Shown one piece after another: positions 7,656 through 16,538 of a stretch of 45,698 bases of DNA. The notes beneath the pieces were generated by a model. That model had not been told where the DNA came from. It was given only the letters and a program-made list of their open reading frames with translations, and ran no database searches. The stretch comes from Haloquadratum sp. (GTDB lineage: Archaea > Halobacteriota > Halobacteria > Halobacteriales > Haloferacaceae): positions 1 to 45,698 of the forward strand of contig JAQCNF010000153.1 in assembly GCA_028275165.1 (NCBI GenBank), written 5' to 3'. The translations under genes and the position numbers were made by a program. The stretch's first letter is position 1. Every line of letters starts with the position of its first letter.

Positions 7656-8378
7656 CTATGTGAGCGTGTACGACTCATCACCATCGAGTACATGAACTGT
7701 CGTGCCTTCGGTCCTGTTCTCTACGGCGTGAAGTAGATCCTCAGTTTCGATCTCAATCGGGCCAAAAGTATCATAATGCATAGGAAAGAGATGTTCGACA
7801 CCGAGCCAATCTGCAGCAATCGCGGTCTGTGTGGGGCCCATAGTGAAATGATCTCCTGTCGGAAGCGCTGCAGCGTCCGGTTGTATATACTGCCCGATGA
7901 CATCCTTCATCTCTGACATCAAGCCGGTATCTCCAGCGTGGTAAAACGTCGTTGTGGTGTCTGATTCGCTCATTACCGGTGCTGACTCACTGAGGATAAA
8001 TCCAACCGGGACTCCAAGGCTTCGCTCGTACCCAGTATTCAATCCATTCGTGTGGTCGGCTCGATGCATCGTGACATATCCATCACCGCATGAAACTGTC
8101 CCCCCGATATTCATACCGACGCTGGCATCAAATCCAATTTCAGACTCCATGTATCCTGTCATTTCAGGGACTCCGACAACTGTTGCCTCGGTAAAGGCCG
8201 ATGCATCGGCGATATGATCAGCATGCCCATGCGTTAAGAGCAGATAGTCAGGGCTATCCACATCCTCCGGGTCCATCGAAGTGTGTGGATTCTCAAAGAA
8301 AGGGTCGATAAGAAAGCTTGTCTCGTCTATTGTAACTCGCCAGCAGGAATGGCCATGCCAAGTCAGTTCCATCGACAT
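7656..8378 (-). CDS. UPF0173-family metal-dependent hydrolase
   Basis: A 240-residue metallo-beta-lactamase-fold protein. The metal motif HGHADH lies at 50-55. Further ligands are in MHRADHTNG, FYHAGDTGL and the final MHYDTFGPIE. This set matches the UPF0173/UlaG-like branch, which includes phosphodiesterases and lactonases. The true substrate is not known. There are two in-frame ATG codons, at 8378 and 8372; the second gives MELTWHGHSCWR and matches many family members. The gene is monocistronic and is convergent with the HAD gene. Confidence 0.85.
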   Translation of the reverse strand: MSMELTWHGHSCWRVTIDETSFLIDPFFENPHTSMDPEDVDSPDYLLLTHGHADHIADASAFTEATVVGVPEMTGYMESEIGFDASVGMNIGGTVSCGDGYVTMHRADHTNGLNTGYERSLGVPVGFILSESAPVMSESDTTTTFYHAGDTGLMSEMKDVIGQYIQPDAAALPTGDHFTMGPTQTAIAADWLGVEHLFPMHYDTFGPIEIETEDLLHAVENRTEGTTVHVLDGDESYTLT

Positions 8379-8804
8379 TATATATTACGGGGGGAGGTAC
8401 CTACTAAAATATACTGCAGTGCCAACTCCCTTGGCCTCAAGACTCGAGGTTCCCGCCCTGTTTCGCAGATGACTCGTATTTTCTGAGTTAACCACCCTCG
8501 ACGCTCATCAGTATCGTGAATATGAGGCGCTGCTTCACAATATTGGAACTAGCGTCCGCCCTTCACACACCTGTTTGTTGCTGTCGACAGACCTACGGTT
8601 CCGATGTGAATCATGGCTATTTCTCAAATCAGATTCGCTGATATAATACCGCATGACATAGACTGTCAAACGTCGCATAATACCATCGTCGAAACAGCAA
8701 TCGTCTCGATTGAGGAGCCTGCGGTGCAGGAGCAAATCGGTATGTGTGGTTCTTTCAGAGCCGGGGAGGTGAGAGATATCTCATAAAAGAAAACACACAA
8801 GCGA
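8379..8804. other. Intergenic stretch, about 426 bases
   Basis: It must hold the promoters of the UPF0173 gene (minus) and the FAH-family gene (plus), which diverge. A+T-rich runs suited to TATA boxes occur near 8385-8395 and 8781-8792. A small hairpin cctgc-ggt-gcagg lies at 8718-8730. No coding frame is supported. Confidence 0.4.
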
Positions 8805-8825
8805 TTGGTTTGCTTTTATCTTCGT

Positions 8826-9560
8826 GTGTCGACAATTAGATTTCGAGACTCAAGCGGCTATGTGCGAACAGGTACCCTTGATGGCGAGACGATCCAGTAT
8901 GGAAGCAGTGAAATTCAGAGAGCTGAGGCTTCGATACTCGCTCCAGCACAACCATCAAAAATCGTGTGTGTCGGGCTGAACTATGCCGACCACGCTGCGG
9001 AGCAAAATGAGCCGATTCCTGATCGTCCATTATTGTTCTTGAAACCCCCGAACGCCGTTGCACACCCACACTCTGAAGTCACACTTCCAAGCGGAAAGGA
9101 CCGAATCGATTACGAAGCAGAACTGGCAGTCGTAATAGATAAACAGGCCAAGGAGGTGCCTGCTGAGGATGCACTGTCGTATGTTCGAGGATTCACCTGT
9201 CTGGATGATCTCTCAAATCGAGATGACCAGAACCGAGAGCAAAACTGGATACGCGGCAAAGCATTCGATAACGCTGCACCAATGGGGCCAGTGCTTGCCT
9301 CACCGACAGCAGTTCCGGAGGATGCGAGCATTTCATTATCGGTCAACGGCGAGACCCGTCAGCATTCTTCACGTGACCAATTTATTTTCTCGATCCCAGA
9401 GTTGATCGAAGAGATTACCACATACCTTACACTTGAACCAGGCGATGTCATATCAACTGGAACACCGAGTGGCGTCGGGCCCGTCTCAGACGGCGACACA
9501 ATCAGCATCTCAATTGATGGAATTGGGACGCTCACCCACTCAGTACAGATCCCTGATTGA
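8826..9560 (+). CDS. Fumarylacetoacetate hydrolase (FAH) family protein
   Basis: A 244-residue protein of the FAH fold. After a short N-terminal barrel it has KIVCVGLNYADHAAE, the metal ligands in DYEAELAVVI, the CLDDLSNRDDQ loop, then GKAFDNAAPMGP and the end motif GDVISTGTPSGVG. Family members cleave or decarboxylate 2-oxo dicarbonyl compounds in aromatic catabolism, or act as oxaloacetate decarboxylase-like or tautomerase enzymes. The substrate here is open. The reading frame is open upstream to a TTG at 8805, but the GTG at 8826 gives MSTIRFRDSSG, which matches the usual family start. It is followed by hisC after 137 bases and may be separately transcribed. Confidence 0.85.
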   Translation: MSTIRFRDSSGYVRTGTLDGETIQYGSSEIQRAEASILAPAQPSKIVCVGLNYADHAAEQNEPIPDRPLLFLKPPNAVAHPHSEVTLPSGKDRIDYEAELAVVIDKQAKEVPAEDALSYVRGFTCLDDLSNRDDQNREQNWIRGKAFDNAAPMGPVLASPTAVPEDASISLSVNGETRQHSSRDQFIFSIPELIEEITTYLTLEPGDVISTGTPSGVGPVSDGDTISISIDGIGTLTHSVQIPD

Positions 9561-9697
9561 TACTTTCCCCGCTCTCGAATGCGAGGATTGCCGCCTCACA
9601 CTAACCGCCTCACACAAGACACACGTCGAAACACTCTCGGTACTCACAGGACTGTCCGAACGCTAGGGTAAAGACGGGGGAGATGCATTATTTATAT

Positions 9698-10810
9698 ATG
9701 CAACCACGCGATCTCTCGACACTCTCTGCATATACACCTGGCAAGGGAGTCGCAGAGGTAGCTCGAGAGGTAGGTATTGACCCTGCTGCACTCATTACGT
9801 TGTCGTCAAATGAAAACCCACACGGGCCGAGCCCGGCCGCAACCGAGGAAATCGAAACTGCTGCGACGGAGGTTCACCGATATCCAAAGCAGTCACATGT
9901 CGAGCTAACAGAAGCGCTGGCACAGAAGTGGGATGTGCTGCCGAAGCAGATCTGGCTGTCCCCCGGTGCCGACGGGGCGATTGATTACCTCTCACGTGCT
10001 TTCCTCAATCCAGGTGAGACAGTCGCAGTCCCTGAGCCCGGATTCTCATACTATGATATGTCTACACAGTATCACCACGGCTCATTGACCACGTACGAAT
10101 TAACGAAGGGAGAGGACTTCACTCAGGACCCAGATGCAATACGATCTCAAATTGACGAAAGCCGTATTTTGCACATCACTTCACCACATAATCCATCTGG
10201 GTCTGAGATGCCACACAACGACCTCAAACGACTTCTCTCTACAGTGGATAATAAAACACTTGTCGCTGTGGATGAGGCGTATGGTGAGTATAGTCATCAA
10301 CCATCAGCAATCAATTTAGTGACAGATCACACGAACATCGCCGTCCTCCGAACTTTCTCGAAGGCATACGGATTAGCAGGACTCAGAATTGGGTATGCTG
10401 TTGTCCCTGAGGAGTGGGCTGATGCATATGAAAAAATAAACACCCCGTTCGCAGCGAATGAAGTCGCCTGTCGCGCCGCTCGTGAGGCACTCGCAGACAC
10501 CGCACATCTGGAGCAATCAGTCGAGACAGCCCGCTGGGCCCGTGAGTACTATCGAGATGAACTCCCGGTTCCAGTGTGGCCATCAGGAGGAAATTTTGTG
10601 TTGTGTGACGTTGGCGATGGCACAGCGATCGCTGAAGCAGCTCTCAACGAGGGAATCATCATTCGTGACACGACGAGTTTCGGCCTTCCGGGGTGTGTGC
10701 GACTGTCCTGCGGGACTCGCGAAGAGAGTCGAAAGGCAGTAGCGGTTCTTTCAGATATTTTGGACTCGACGTCGCCAATGCAGCAAGTGAGTGGCAGTTC
10801 CTCAGCATAA
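9698..10810 (+). CDS. hisC: Histidinol-phosphate aminotransferase
   Basis: A 370-residue class I/II PLP aminotransferase that converts imidazole-acetol phosphate to histidinol phosphate in histidine synthesis. It has the LSSNENPHGPSP substrate loop near the N-terminus, the DEAYGEYS segment, FSKAYGLAGLRIGY with the PLP lysine, and GLPGCVRLSCGT with the phosphate-binding Arg. The ATG at 9698 (MQPRDLS) matches haloarchaeal HisC; an ATG five codons upstream at 9683 is possible. The adenylate-kinase-like gene starts two bases after its stop, so the two form an operon with the phosphatidyltransferase. Confidence 0.93.
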   Translation: MQPRDLSTLSAYTPGKGVAEVAREVGIDPAALITLSSNENPHGPSPAATEEIETAATEVHRYPKQSHVELTEALAQKWDVLPKQIWLSPGADGAIDYLSRAFLNPGETVAVPEPGFSYYDMSTQYHHGSLTTYELTKGEDFTQDPDAIRSQIDESRILHITSPHNPSGSEMPHNDLKRLLSTVDNKTLVAVDEAYGEYSHQPSAINLVTDHTNIAVLRTFSKAYGLAGLRIGYAVVPEEWADAYEKINTPFAANEVACRAAREALADTAHLEQSVETARWAREYYRDELPVPVWPSGGNFVLCDVGDGTAIAEAALNEGIIIRDTTSFGLPGCVRLSCGTREESRKAVAVLSDILDSTSPMQQVSGSSSA

Positions 10811-10812
10811 CC

Positions 10813-11322
10813 ATGCAAATCGCGCTCACGGGAACACCTGGAACAGGGAAAACATCCGTTGCTGAGCGACTTGCGGTTGCACACGAGTTCAGCGTCTCTC
10901 ATCTCAATCGAATTATTCGAGAAGCTGGTCTCACTGTTGGCACTGATACATCGCGGCAGTCATTGATCGCCGACTTTGATGCGATACGCGCGCATCTACA
11001 GCCATGGTCAGGAATCATTGAGTCGCACCTTGCACATCACCTGTCGGCTGAAAAAGTCATCGTACTTCGCTGTGCTCCTGAAGAACTCACGCAGCGACTT
11101 GCAGCCCGGGGGGAGTCGTCTGAAACTATTGCTGAGAATGCTGAAAGCGAGGCACTCGATATTATCCTCTCTGAGGCTGTTGACAAACATGGCCGGTCAT
11201 CCGTGTGGGAAGTAGATACAACGGGTCGATCAGTCGAAAATGTCGTGAGGGATGTCGAAGCGATTCTTCAGGATACCTGCGAGCCGACTGTTGGAACAGT
11301 CGACTTTACTGGTTATCTATGA
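10813..11322 (+). CDS. AK6/Fap7-type adenylate kinase
   Basis: A 169-residue P-loop kinase. The Walker A motif GTPGTGKT is at residues 7-14. The NMP-binding part follows (ISHLNRIIREAG in general position), then the lid LTQRLAARGESSE with the expected Arg residues. The length and the short lid mark the AK6/Fap7 group. In archaea and eukaryotes this group acts in late small-subunit ribosome maturation as well as in AMP phosphorylation. The start is two bases past hisC, and its stop overlaps the next start (ATGA), so coupled translation is likely. A histidine operon context is probably accidental, as this arrangement is common in Halobacteria. Confidence 0.87.
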   Translation: MQIALTGTPGTGKTSVAERLAVAHEFSVSHLNRIIREAGLTVGTDTSRQSLIADFDAIRAHLQPWSGIIESHLAHHLSAEKVIVLRCAPEELTQRLAARGESSETIAENAESEALDIILSEAVDKHGRSSVWEVDTTGRSVENVVRDVEAILQDTCEPTVGTVDFTGYL

Positions 11323-11939
11323 CACTCGACCAGTACCGAAATGCGATTGATGCCGCAATTGACCCCTTCGTCGATATCGCAATCAAAGCAGGCTTGACCC
11401 CACATGGAGTGAGTGTTATTGGATTTGGCTGGGCAATCGCTGCTGGGGGTGCCTTTGTCTTTGATACACCACTGTGGTATCTCGCTGGAGCAGCATTCGT
11501 CTTTATTAATGGATGGATGGACATTATCGACGGGGCATTAGCCCGCCGATTGGGATCGTCAACTGACAGTGGAGATATGCTTGACCATGTCCTTGACCGA
11601 TATGCGGATATGATCATTATCATTGGGCTCGCTGCCGGGAAATCGGCCTTTGCATTCGGGCTTCTCGCAGTCACGGGAGTGGTAATGACTTCGTATTTAG
11701 GAACGCAGATTCAAGCAGTTGGGCTTGGACGTGCATACGGTGGATTACTCGGCCGTGCCGATAGGTTGGCACTAGTTAGTATTACTGCTGTCGTATCTGC
11801 AGTGTTGTCGAGCTTTGCGGGACTACCATCAGAGCTTCTTGGCTTTAGTCTCATTGAGCTACTGCTATTGACATTTGCTCTTGTTGGTCATCTGACCGCG
11901 ATACAGCGCTTTCGACACGCGTGGTCGGATCTTCAGTGA
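11319..11939 (+). CDS. CDP-alcohol phosphatidyltransferase, membrane protein
   Basis: A 206-residue integral membrane enzyme with about six hydrophobic segments. The catalytic signature DGALARRL...SGDMLDHVLDRYAD fits D-G-x2-A-R-x8-G-x3-D-x3-D of CDP-alcohol phosphatidyltransferases. It joins a CDP-activated archaeal diether lipid to a polar alcohol (glycerol phosphate, serine or inositol phosphate). Which head group it uses cannot be decided; haloarchaeal paralogues differ mainly in the loops. The ATG overlaps the kinase stop (ATGA). It ends 56 bases before MBF1, which has its own promoter. Confidence 0.87.
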   Translation: MTLDQYRNAIDAAIDPFVDIAIKAGLTPHGVSVIGFGWAIAAGGAFVFDTPLWYLAGAAFVFINGWMDIIDGALARRLGSSTDSGDMLDHVLDRYADMIIIIGLAAGKSAFAFGLLAVTGVVMTSYLGTQIQAVGLGRAYGGLLGRADRLALVSITAVVSAVLSSFAGLPSELLGFSLIELLLLTFALVGHLTAIQRFRHAWSDLQ

Positions 11940-11965
11940 ACGAAATCAGGAGAATTGGCGTATGG

Positions 11966-11972
11966 TTTATAT
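11966..11972 (+). promoter_or_regulatory. TATA-like box of the MBF1 gene
   Basis: tttatat lies 24-30 bases before the ATG at 11996. This spacing implies a leaderless or near-leaderless transcript. It sits in the short gap after the phosphatidyltransferase gene. Confidence 0.6.
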
Positions 11973-11995
11973 CGCCGCCTTGTTTACGGGTCGGT

Positions 11996-12526
11996 ATGCC
12001 ACAGTGTGAGATGTGCGGGAAAGAACAGCCGTCATTGACGACTGTGAAAGTTGAAGGAGCCAAACTTCAACTCTGTGATGATTGTAAAGAATTCGGCACA
12101 GAAGTGAAAACAGAGACAAGTTCGACTGCTTCGACAAAGTACTCGACAAGTAACAGTGCTTCGACGAGCTCTTCGAGTGGTAGTTCTGCTTCGTCACCCT
12201 CGCAGAGTGGGTCAACCTCGACATCGCGTCAAGATATGTTCGATAGCATGGACGAGATTGTCGGTGACTACGATGACCGAATTCGTGAAGCTCGCGAAAA
12301 TCGGAGCCTCAGTCAAGAGGACCTTGCTGACTCTCTGAACGAAAAAGCAAGCTTGATTCGAAAACTCGAGCGGGCTGATATCCTCCCTCCGGACGGAGTG
12401 CGTAAAAAAATTGAGCGGAAGCTCGATCTCTCACTCGTTGAAGGTGGTGAAACAGAAGAAAACGAGTGGTCTGGTGGATCCTCAACGACGACAACGCTTG
12501 GTGACGTCGTCAAGCGAAAGGACTGA
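11996..12526 (+). CDS. Multiprotein bridging factor 1 (MBF1)
   Basis: A 176-residue archaeal MBF1-type regulator. An N-terminal zinc ribbon (CEMCG near 4-8, CDDC near 27-30) is followed by a Ser/Thr-rich linker. A Cro-type helix-turn-helix follows at about residues 90-150 (SLSQEDLADSLNEKASLIRKLE) and then a short acidic tail. MBF1 is thought to link regulators to the basal transcription machinery or to bind the small ribosomal subunit under stress. The linker, about residues 40-78, is nearly all Ser, Thr, Ala and Gly, and looks like a low-complexity expansion. The start at 11996 is fixed by the zinc ribbon and TATA box. Confidence 0.92.
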   Translation: MPQCEMCGKEQPSLTTVKVEGAKLQLCDDCKEFGTEVKTETSSTASTKYSTSNSASTSSSSGSSASSPSQSGSTSTSRQDMFDSMDEIVGDYDDRIREARENRSLSQEDLADSLNEKASLIRKLERADILPPDGVRKKIERKLDLSLVEGGETEENEWSGGSSTTTTLGDVVKRKD

Positions 12527-12593
12527 GTAATCTGGTTCAGGCCACGCCACGCAAACGTCAATCTATTTGATTCCTCGGCGTGTGAGTACAGCT

Positions 12594-13241
12594 GTGTTCA
12601 TTTTAATCAATTTAAAAGCATATCCGGCTGACCCAGTCGCTATTGCCAACGCTGCAAAAGAAGTGGCAGATGCATCAGGGGCCCGAATTGCGGTTGCACC
12701 ACAGGCTGCCGATCTTGCCGCAGTCGCTGAGACTGGTGTCGAAACTTGGGCACAACACATTGATCCGAACGATCCCGGGAGCCACACTGGGAGTACCCTC
12801 GCAGAGGCGGCCAAGCGAGCAGGCGCGACGGGCACGTTGATTAATCACTCAGAGCAGAGACTCAGGCTGGCAACAATTGATACCACAGTGCAAGCAGCCG
12901 AGCGAGTGGAATTAGAGACGTGTGTGTGTGCAAATAATCCGGCCCAGATTGGAGCGGTTACTGCGTTTGGTCCCGATGCCGTCGCAGTTGAACCACCAGC
13001 ACTCATTGGTGGTGATGTCTCAGTCGCCACTGCTGACCCAGACATTATTTCGAATGCTGTCACGGCTGCAGCAGAAGTCAACGCTGAAACTGCGGTCTAC
13101 TGTGGAGCCGGGATCTCGAGTGGTGACGATCTTGAAACAGCATCCGAACTCGGTGCAACTGGAGTTCTTCTTGCTTCTGGTGTTGCCAAGGCAGACGACC
13201 CGCGAGCAACTCTCAACTCGCTCGTTGAACCAGTATCGTGA
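12594..13241 (+). CDS. tpiA: Triosephosphate isomerase
   Basis: A 215-residue archaeal-type TIM barrel that interconverts dihydroxyacetone phosphate and glyceraldehyde 3-phosphate. The catalytic residues are present: Lys8 (INLKAYP), His85 (INHSE) and Glu133 ([10 protein letters not shown]). The phosphate loop CGAGISSG closes the active site. Archaeal TIMs are about 215-230 residues, shorter than bacterial ones, which fits. The GTG at 12594 gives [11 protein letters not shown], the normal family start; an upstream in-frame TTG at 12567 would add nine odd residues. Confidence 0.95.
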   Translation: MFILINLKAYPADPVAIANAAKEVADASGARIAVAPQAADLAAVAETGVETWAQHIDPNDPGSHTGSTLAEAAKRAGATGTLINHSEQRLRLATIDTTVQAAERVELETCVCANNPAQIGAVTAFGPDAVAVEPPALIGGDVSVATADPDIISNAVTAAAEVNAETAVYCGAGISSGDDLETASELGATGVLLASGVAKADDPRATLNSLVEPVS

Positions 13242-13345
13242 ATCATCCTGAGCTCACGGGTTAGTTTTAGTTTCTCGCTGTGTTCCGGTTATCAGTTGTT
13301 GGTAATACGGTCTCTTTATTCAGTCCACGCCACGATCGACATCCT

Positions 13346-13365
13346 CCTCGCCCTGAAGGGCGAGG
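13346..13365. repeat. Solo IS200/IS605-type end hairpin
   Basis: cctcgccc at 13346-13353 pairs perfectly with gggcgagg at 13358-13365 over the loop TGAA. The flank gacatcctc before it is shared with the reverse complement of the hairpin at 23506-23525. It matches the left-end hairpins of the two tnpB elements here in design. No tnpB follows; the adjacent sequence is the ATPase relic. Confidence 0.6.
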
Positions 13366-13382
13366 TCTTAGCCTTGATTTAC

Positions 13383-14440
13383 GAGTGCCGCAAAGAACGG
13401 TGTCCTGATCAAGCAGACATCTCGAATCGACGGGGGCGGTGAAGACAGTCGCGTTCGACAGGACCGGGACGCTCACCCACGGCCAACTACTGTCACCGAC
13501 GTCGTCCCCACCGATGGAGAGACCAGAGAGTCAGCGCCATCCGTGGCAGCAACTCTGGGAGGGTGCAGCGAACACCCCATCGTGGAGGCTGCCGGTGAGG
13601 CAGCCATCGAACCGGCCGACGTATCCGAGTTCGAGAGTCTGACTGGGACAGGCGTCCATGCCGACGTAGACGGCGAGACGCACTTCGCAGCGGAACCAGC
13701 GTTGTTCACGGAGTGAGGTCTCTCCCTTGAGCTCGTCCGAGCTCTGTCCGACGGTGGTGTCACAGTTGGGGACTCCGAAAGTCACGATGCTGCTACCGCC
13801 GCCAATGATACGATCGAAGAACTCCAGACTGACGGAAAGAGAGTCATTCTCATCGGAACCGAGGAACGGAATATGAACATGCAGTAGCCGACGAGGTACG
13901 TGCGGAGGCGAAGCGAACAGTCGAACGCGTTCATGACCTCGGTGTCAAGCACGTCGTGATGCTAACCGGTGATAACGAGGTGACTGCATGAGCGGTCAGG
14001 AAACCGCGGGCGTCGATGACCTGCGTGGTGAGTTGCTACCGGTGCAGAGAGCCGAGACGGTAGCGCTCTCAACGAGGAGTTCGGCGGCGTGATGATGATT
14101 GGTGATAGCGTCAACGACGCCCCGGCACTTGTGACGGCGACTGTCTGGGTAGCGATAGACGCAGCGGGAACAGACGCGGCTGTCGAGTCTACAGACATCG
14201 CACTGATGGGCGACGAGCTGTCGAAACCCTGGTACTCTACGCATTGTCAGGGAAGGCGAACGGCGTCATCCGTCAGAACATTTGAGCGAGCATCGGTGTG
14301 AAGGCGCTGTTGGCGGTGGCGTGCCCTTCGGTTTGGTAAACGTCGCGGTCGCCGCCGTCATTGTCGAGAGAAGGATGAGCTCCGGTGTGACACCGAACGC
14401 AGTTTGATTGACAAGAATCAAACCCGACCGTTTCGAGTGA
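13383..14440 (+). pseudogene. Decayed heavy-metal P1B-type ATPase
   Basis: The remnant begins at SAAKNGVLIK, which in CopA/ZntA-type pumps comes just before the phosphorylation site. It continues with the site itself in a shifted frame, VAFDRTGTLTHGQ (phosphorylated Asp codon at 13457-13459). Then follow N-domain pieces (ESLTGTGVHADVDGETHF), a P-domain piece (VKHVVMLTGDNE), and the hinge [13 protein letters not shown], normally GDGVNDAPAL. The end (MSSGVTPNAV, then LTRIKPDRFE) is the usual C-terminal tail. Several frameshifts and in-frame stops separate these. All the metal-binding and early transmembrane part is missing. A copper, zinc or cadmium exporter has been lost here. Confidence 0.85.
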
Positions 14441-14727
14441 CTGTTTCGCTCAAAGCCTTCTCGCACTCGGATAGACACCGCCTGTTCTTCCGAAATTTGA
14501 GAACCCCTTGCAGAATACTCGTCTCTTGCACACCGGTTCCATCAGTTTCAGGAGGTTTCAACAGAGTTGAATATCTGAGACTGAAGACCAATTGATCGTA
14601 TTTTCTGTGTGTGGACGATGCTATTCCTTTTGCCCTGAGCCCCCTTCTCAAACCAGAGCTTGGAAGCACTGCTGAATAGAATCGGCGTGTTTTCAACGAC
14701 TATGATGGAACAGTGCGCGACTGACAA
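14441..14727. other. Intergenic stretch with a possible small IS relic
   Basis: aggtttcaac at 14553-14562 and ctgctgaata at 14669-14678 are the inverted order of the pair that bounds the IS5-type element at 470-1395. The 126 bases between them could be a deletion derivative in reverse orientation. A seven-base hairpin lies at 14403-14422 in the tail of the ATPase relic. No coding frame is supported. Confidence 0.35.
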
Positions 14728-15984
14728 TCACTGAAACTCGCACAGTGTCGTCTGTGTATCCAAGCGAGTTGCAGCAGCCTGCGCCTGGGGATCCTGTTTG
14801 CTCGGGGGAGAGTGACCAGACTGCCAGCCATCAAGCTGAGTTTGTTCGCTCTGCGTGAACGAGAGGTTCGAGACACGAACACCTAACTTCCGTATTTTGA
14901 TCATCTCGAATTCGGCAAGCAGGTCCCTCGCAACTGAATTTACTACCGTTGGGTCATCAATCGGTCCAGACAGAGATGTTTCGCGGGTGCTAATCTCGAA
15001 TGGTGGCTCAACAACTTTTATTCCGATTGTGCGATAAAGCGCGTCACACTGTCGAGCCCGCTCTGCAACGGCCGTCGCGAGTGCAGCAATGACCTCTTGA
15101 TGCTTTCCAGAGTCGTCTGTAATATCGGTGAGCGCTGACTCGCGAGAGAGGCTTTTGGGCCGACCACGCGGTGTGACAGTGCGAGTATCGATACCTTGTG
15201 CCCGTGCCTGTAATTCAGCACCTCGGTCTCCGAGGATTTCGGCAACTGTGTCTCGGTCAGCATTGGCTAATTCAATCCCCGTCTCAATATCGACCGTCTC
15301 AAGCTCTGCGGCCGTCACGGGCCCAATTCCGTGGATCTCGTCGATAGAGAGTGGGGCGAAAAAATCTTTGACCTCCCCTGGCTCAACACAGACTAACCCA
15401 TCTGGTTTGTGATAATCTGAGGCGACCTTTGCTGCCGACATCGTTGGAGCGATTCCGATGCTCGCTGGAACACCAACCTCCCGCTGAATCCGTTGTTTAA
15501 TATATCTTGCATACCCCTCAGCTAATGGACGGTCATACAGTGTACCGTACTCCCACGTCGTCTGCTCTGTCAGGTCGAGATATGCCTCATCAATGCTTTG
15601 TTCTCTGACAACGTCTGCGCAGTCGTGCAGTATGTCTTTGACCTCTGCAGCAATACGTTCGTATACACCGAGCCGCGCCGGCCGGTAATACCCAACATCA
15701 CTATCCACTGAATCTGTCTCATCCGCAGACGGGAGCAGTTGCAGAGCTTGTGAGATTGGTTGAGCACTTTCAATCCCAAAATTGCGTGCTTCGTAGCTTG
15801 CTGTTGCGACTGCACCATCTGATGTCCCTCTCTCGTAACCCATCCCAACAATCACAGGCTTATTCTTCAGCGATGGTTCTTGCAACCGTTCACAAGATGC
15901 ATAAAAACAGTCCATATCTACATGGCAAATGACCGAGGGTGGCTCCGACGGAGCAGAAATCCCCGGTAATGTTTTGCCAGACAT
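14728..15984 (-). CDS. dinB: Y-family DNA polymerase IV
   Basis: A 418-residue translesion polymerase. The catalytic carboxylates are in HVDMDCFYAS (Asp23, Asp25) and SIDEAYLDL (Asp132, Glu133). The thumb follows with a helix-hairpin-helix (IHGIGPVTAAELE), and then the little-finger domain (SLSRESALTDI...ISTRETSLS). The last eight residues QTTLCEFQ resemble a PCNA-interacting box (Q-x2-L-x2-F), so it should be tethered to the sliding clamp. The linker before it is polar and flexible. This is the usual length for haloarchaeal DinB. It ends beside the ATPase graveyard and is followed upstream by the Lrp gene at 16027, with 42 bases between. Confidence 0.93.
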   Translation of the reverse strand: MSGKTLPGISAPSEPPSVICHVDMDCFYASCERLQEPSLKNKPVIVGMGYERGTSDGAVATASYEARNFGIESAQPISQALQLLPSADETDSVDSDVGYYRPARLGVYERIAAEVKDILHDCADVVREQSIDEAYLDLTEQTTWEYGTLYDRPLAEGYARYIKQRIQREVGVPASIGIAPTMSAAKVASDYHKPDGLVCVEPGEVKDFFAPLSIDEIHGIGPVTAAELETVDIETGIELANADRDTVAEILGDRGAELQARAQGIDTRTVTPRGRPKSLSRESALTDITDDSGKHQEVIAALATAVAERARQCDALYRTIGIKVVEPPFEISTRETSLSGPIDDPTVVNSVARDLLAEFEMIKIRKLGVRVSNLSFTQSEQTQLDGWQSGHSPPSKQDPQAQAAATRLDTQTTLCEFQ

Positions 15985-16026
15985 GAATGATCAGATGGCT
16001 GTGATTACTCTTCGTGTCTTGATCGA

Positions 16027-16455
16027 TTATTTGAGCTTCTCTTGGAGGAACGACGGATGTGCAGCAGTGACTCCGTCAACAGAGACGAGTGTCTCTGAAA
16101 TAATATCACCAAGTGCGTCACCATCAGAGGCTCGCACCTCTGCAATAAGTGTATGATCACCAGATGAGGTATACAACGACTCCACCTCTGAAAGGTCTCT
16201 GAGCGCCCGCGTCGCGTCCACATACCGCTCAGACGACACGTCAAGTCCGACCAGCGCAATGGAGGTCTCCGAGAGTTTTTTTGGATCAATATCTGCGGAA
16301 TACCCAACGATCACCCCTTCGTCTTCCATCTTTCGGATGTATTTTCTCACTGTCGGCTTCGAAACGTCTGCTCGGTCTGCGATCTCCGCGTACGAGGCTT
16401 GAGCGTCGTCCTCCAAAACCCGAAGGATCTCTGTCTCCGTCGAAGTTGTTTCCAT
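16027..16455 (-). CDS. Lrp/AsnC-family transcription regulator
   Basis: A 142-residue regulator. A winged helix (TEILRVLEDDAQASYAEIAD, then a recognition helix in SKPTVRKYIRKMEDEGVI) is followed by an RAM-type ligand domain at about 65-140. The ATG at 16453-16455 gives METTSTETEIL, which places the HTH at the normal distance; the open frame before it (to 16506) has a basic hydrophobic stretch unlike the family and is rejected. It lies 83 bases downstream of korB on the same strand. Lrp-type proteins near keto-acid oxidoreductases often respond to amino acids; its target here is not proven. Confidence 0.88.
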   Translation of the reverse strand: METTSTETEILRVLEDDAQASYAEIADRADVSKPTVRKYIRKMEDEGVIVGYSADIDPKKLSETSIALVGLDVSSERYVDATRALRDLSEVESLYTSSGDHTLIAEVRASDGDALGDIISETLVSVDGVTAAHPSFLQEKLK

Positions 16456-16538
16456 ATCACTGAATTTGTGATGATGAAAAAAATACCTTGCGAATAAGAA
16501 AACCAAGCCGACTCTATGTGGTCTGATTTGGCTTTTCG

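Noticed and set aside
13341-13370. Hairpin as a CRISPR repeat
   Set aside because: The hairpins at 13346 and 23506 are single and far apart, with no spacers; they fit IS200/IS605 ends better.
14418-14696. 92-residue minus-strand open frame beside dinB
   Set aside because: It runs across the possible IS relic, is basic, and has no recognisable domain.
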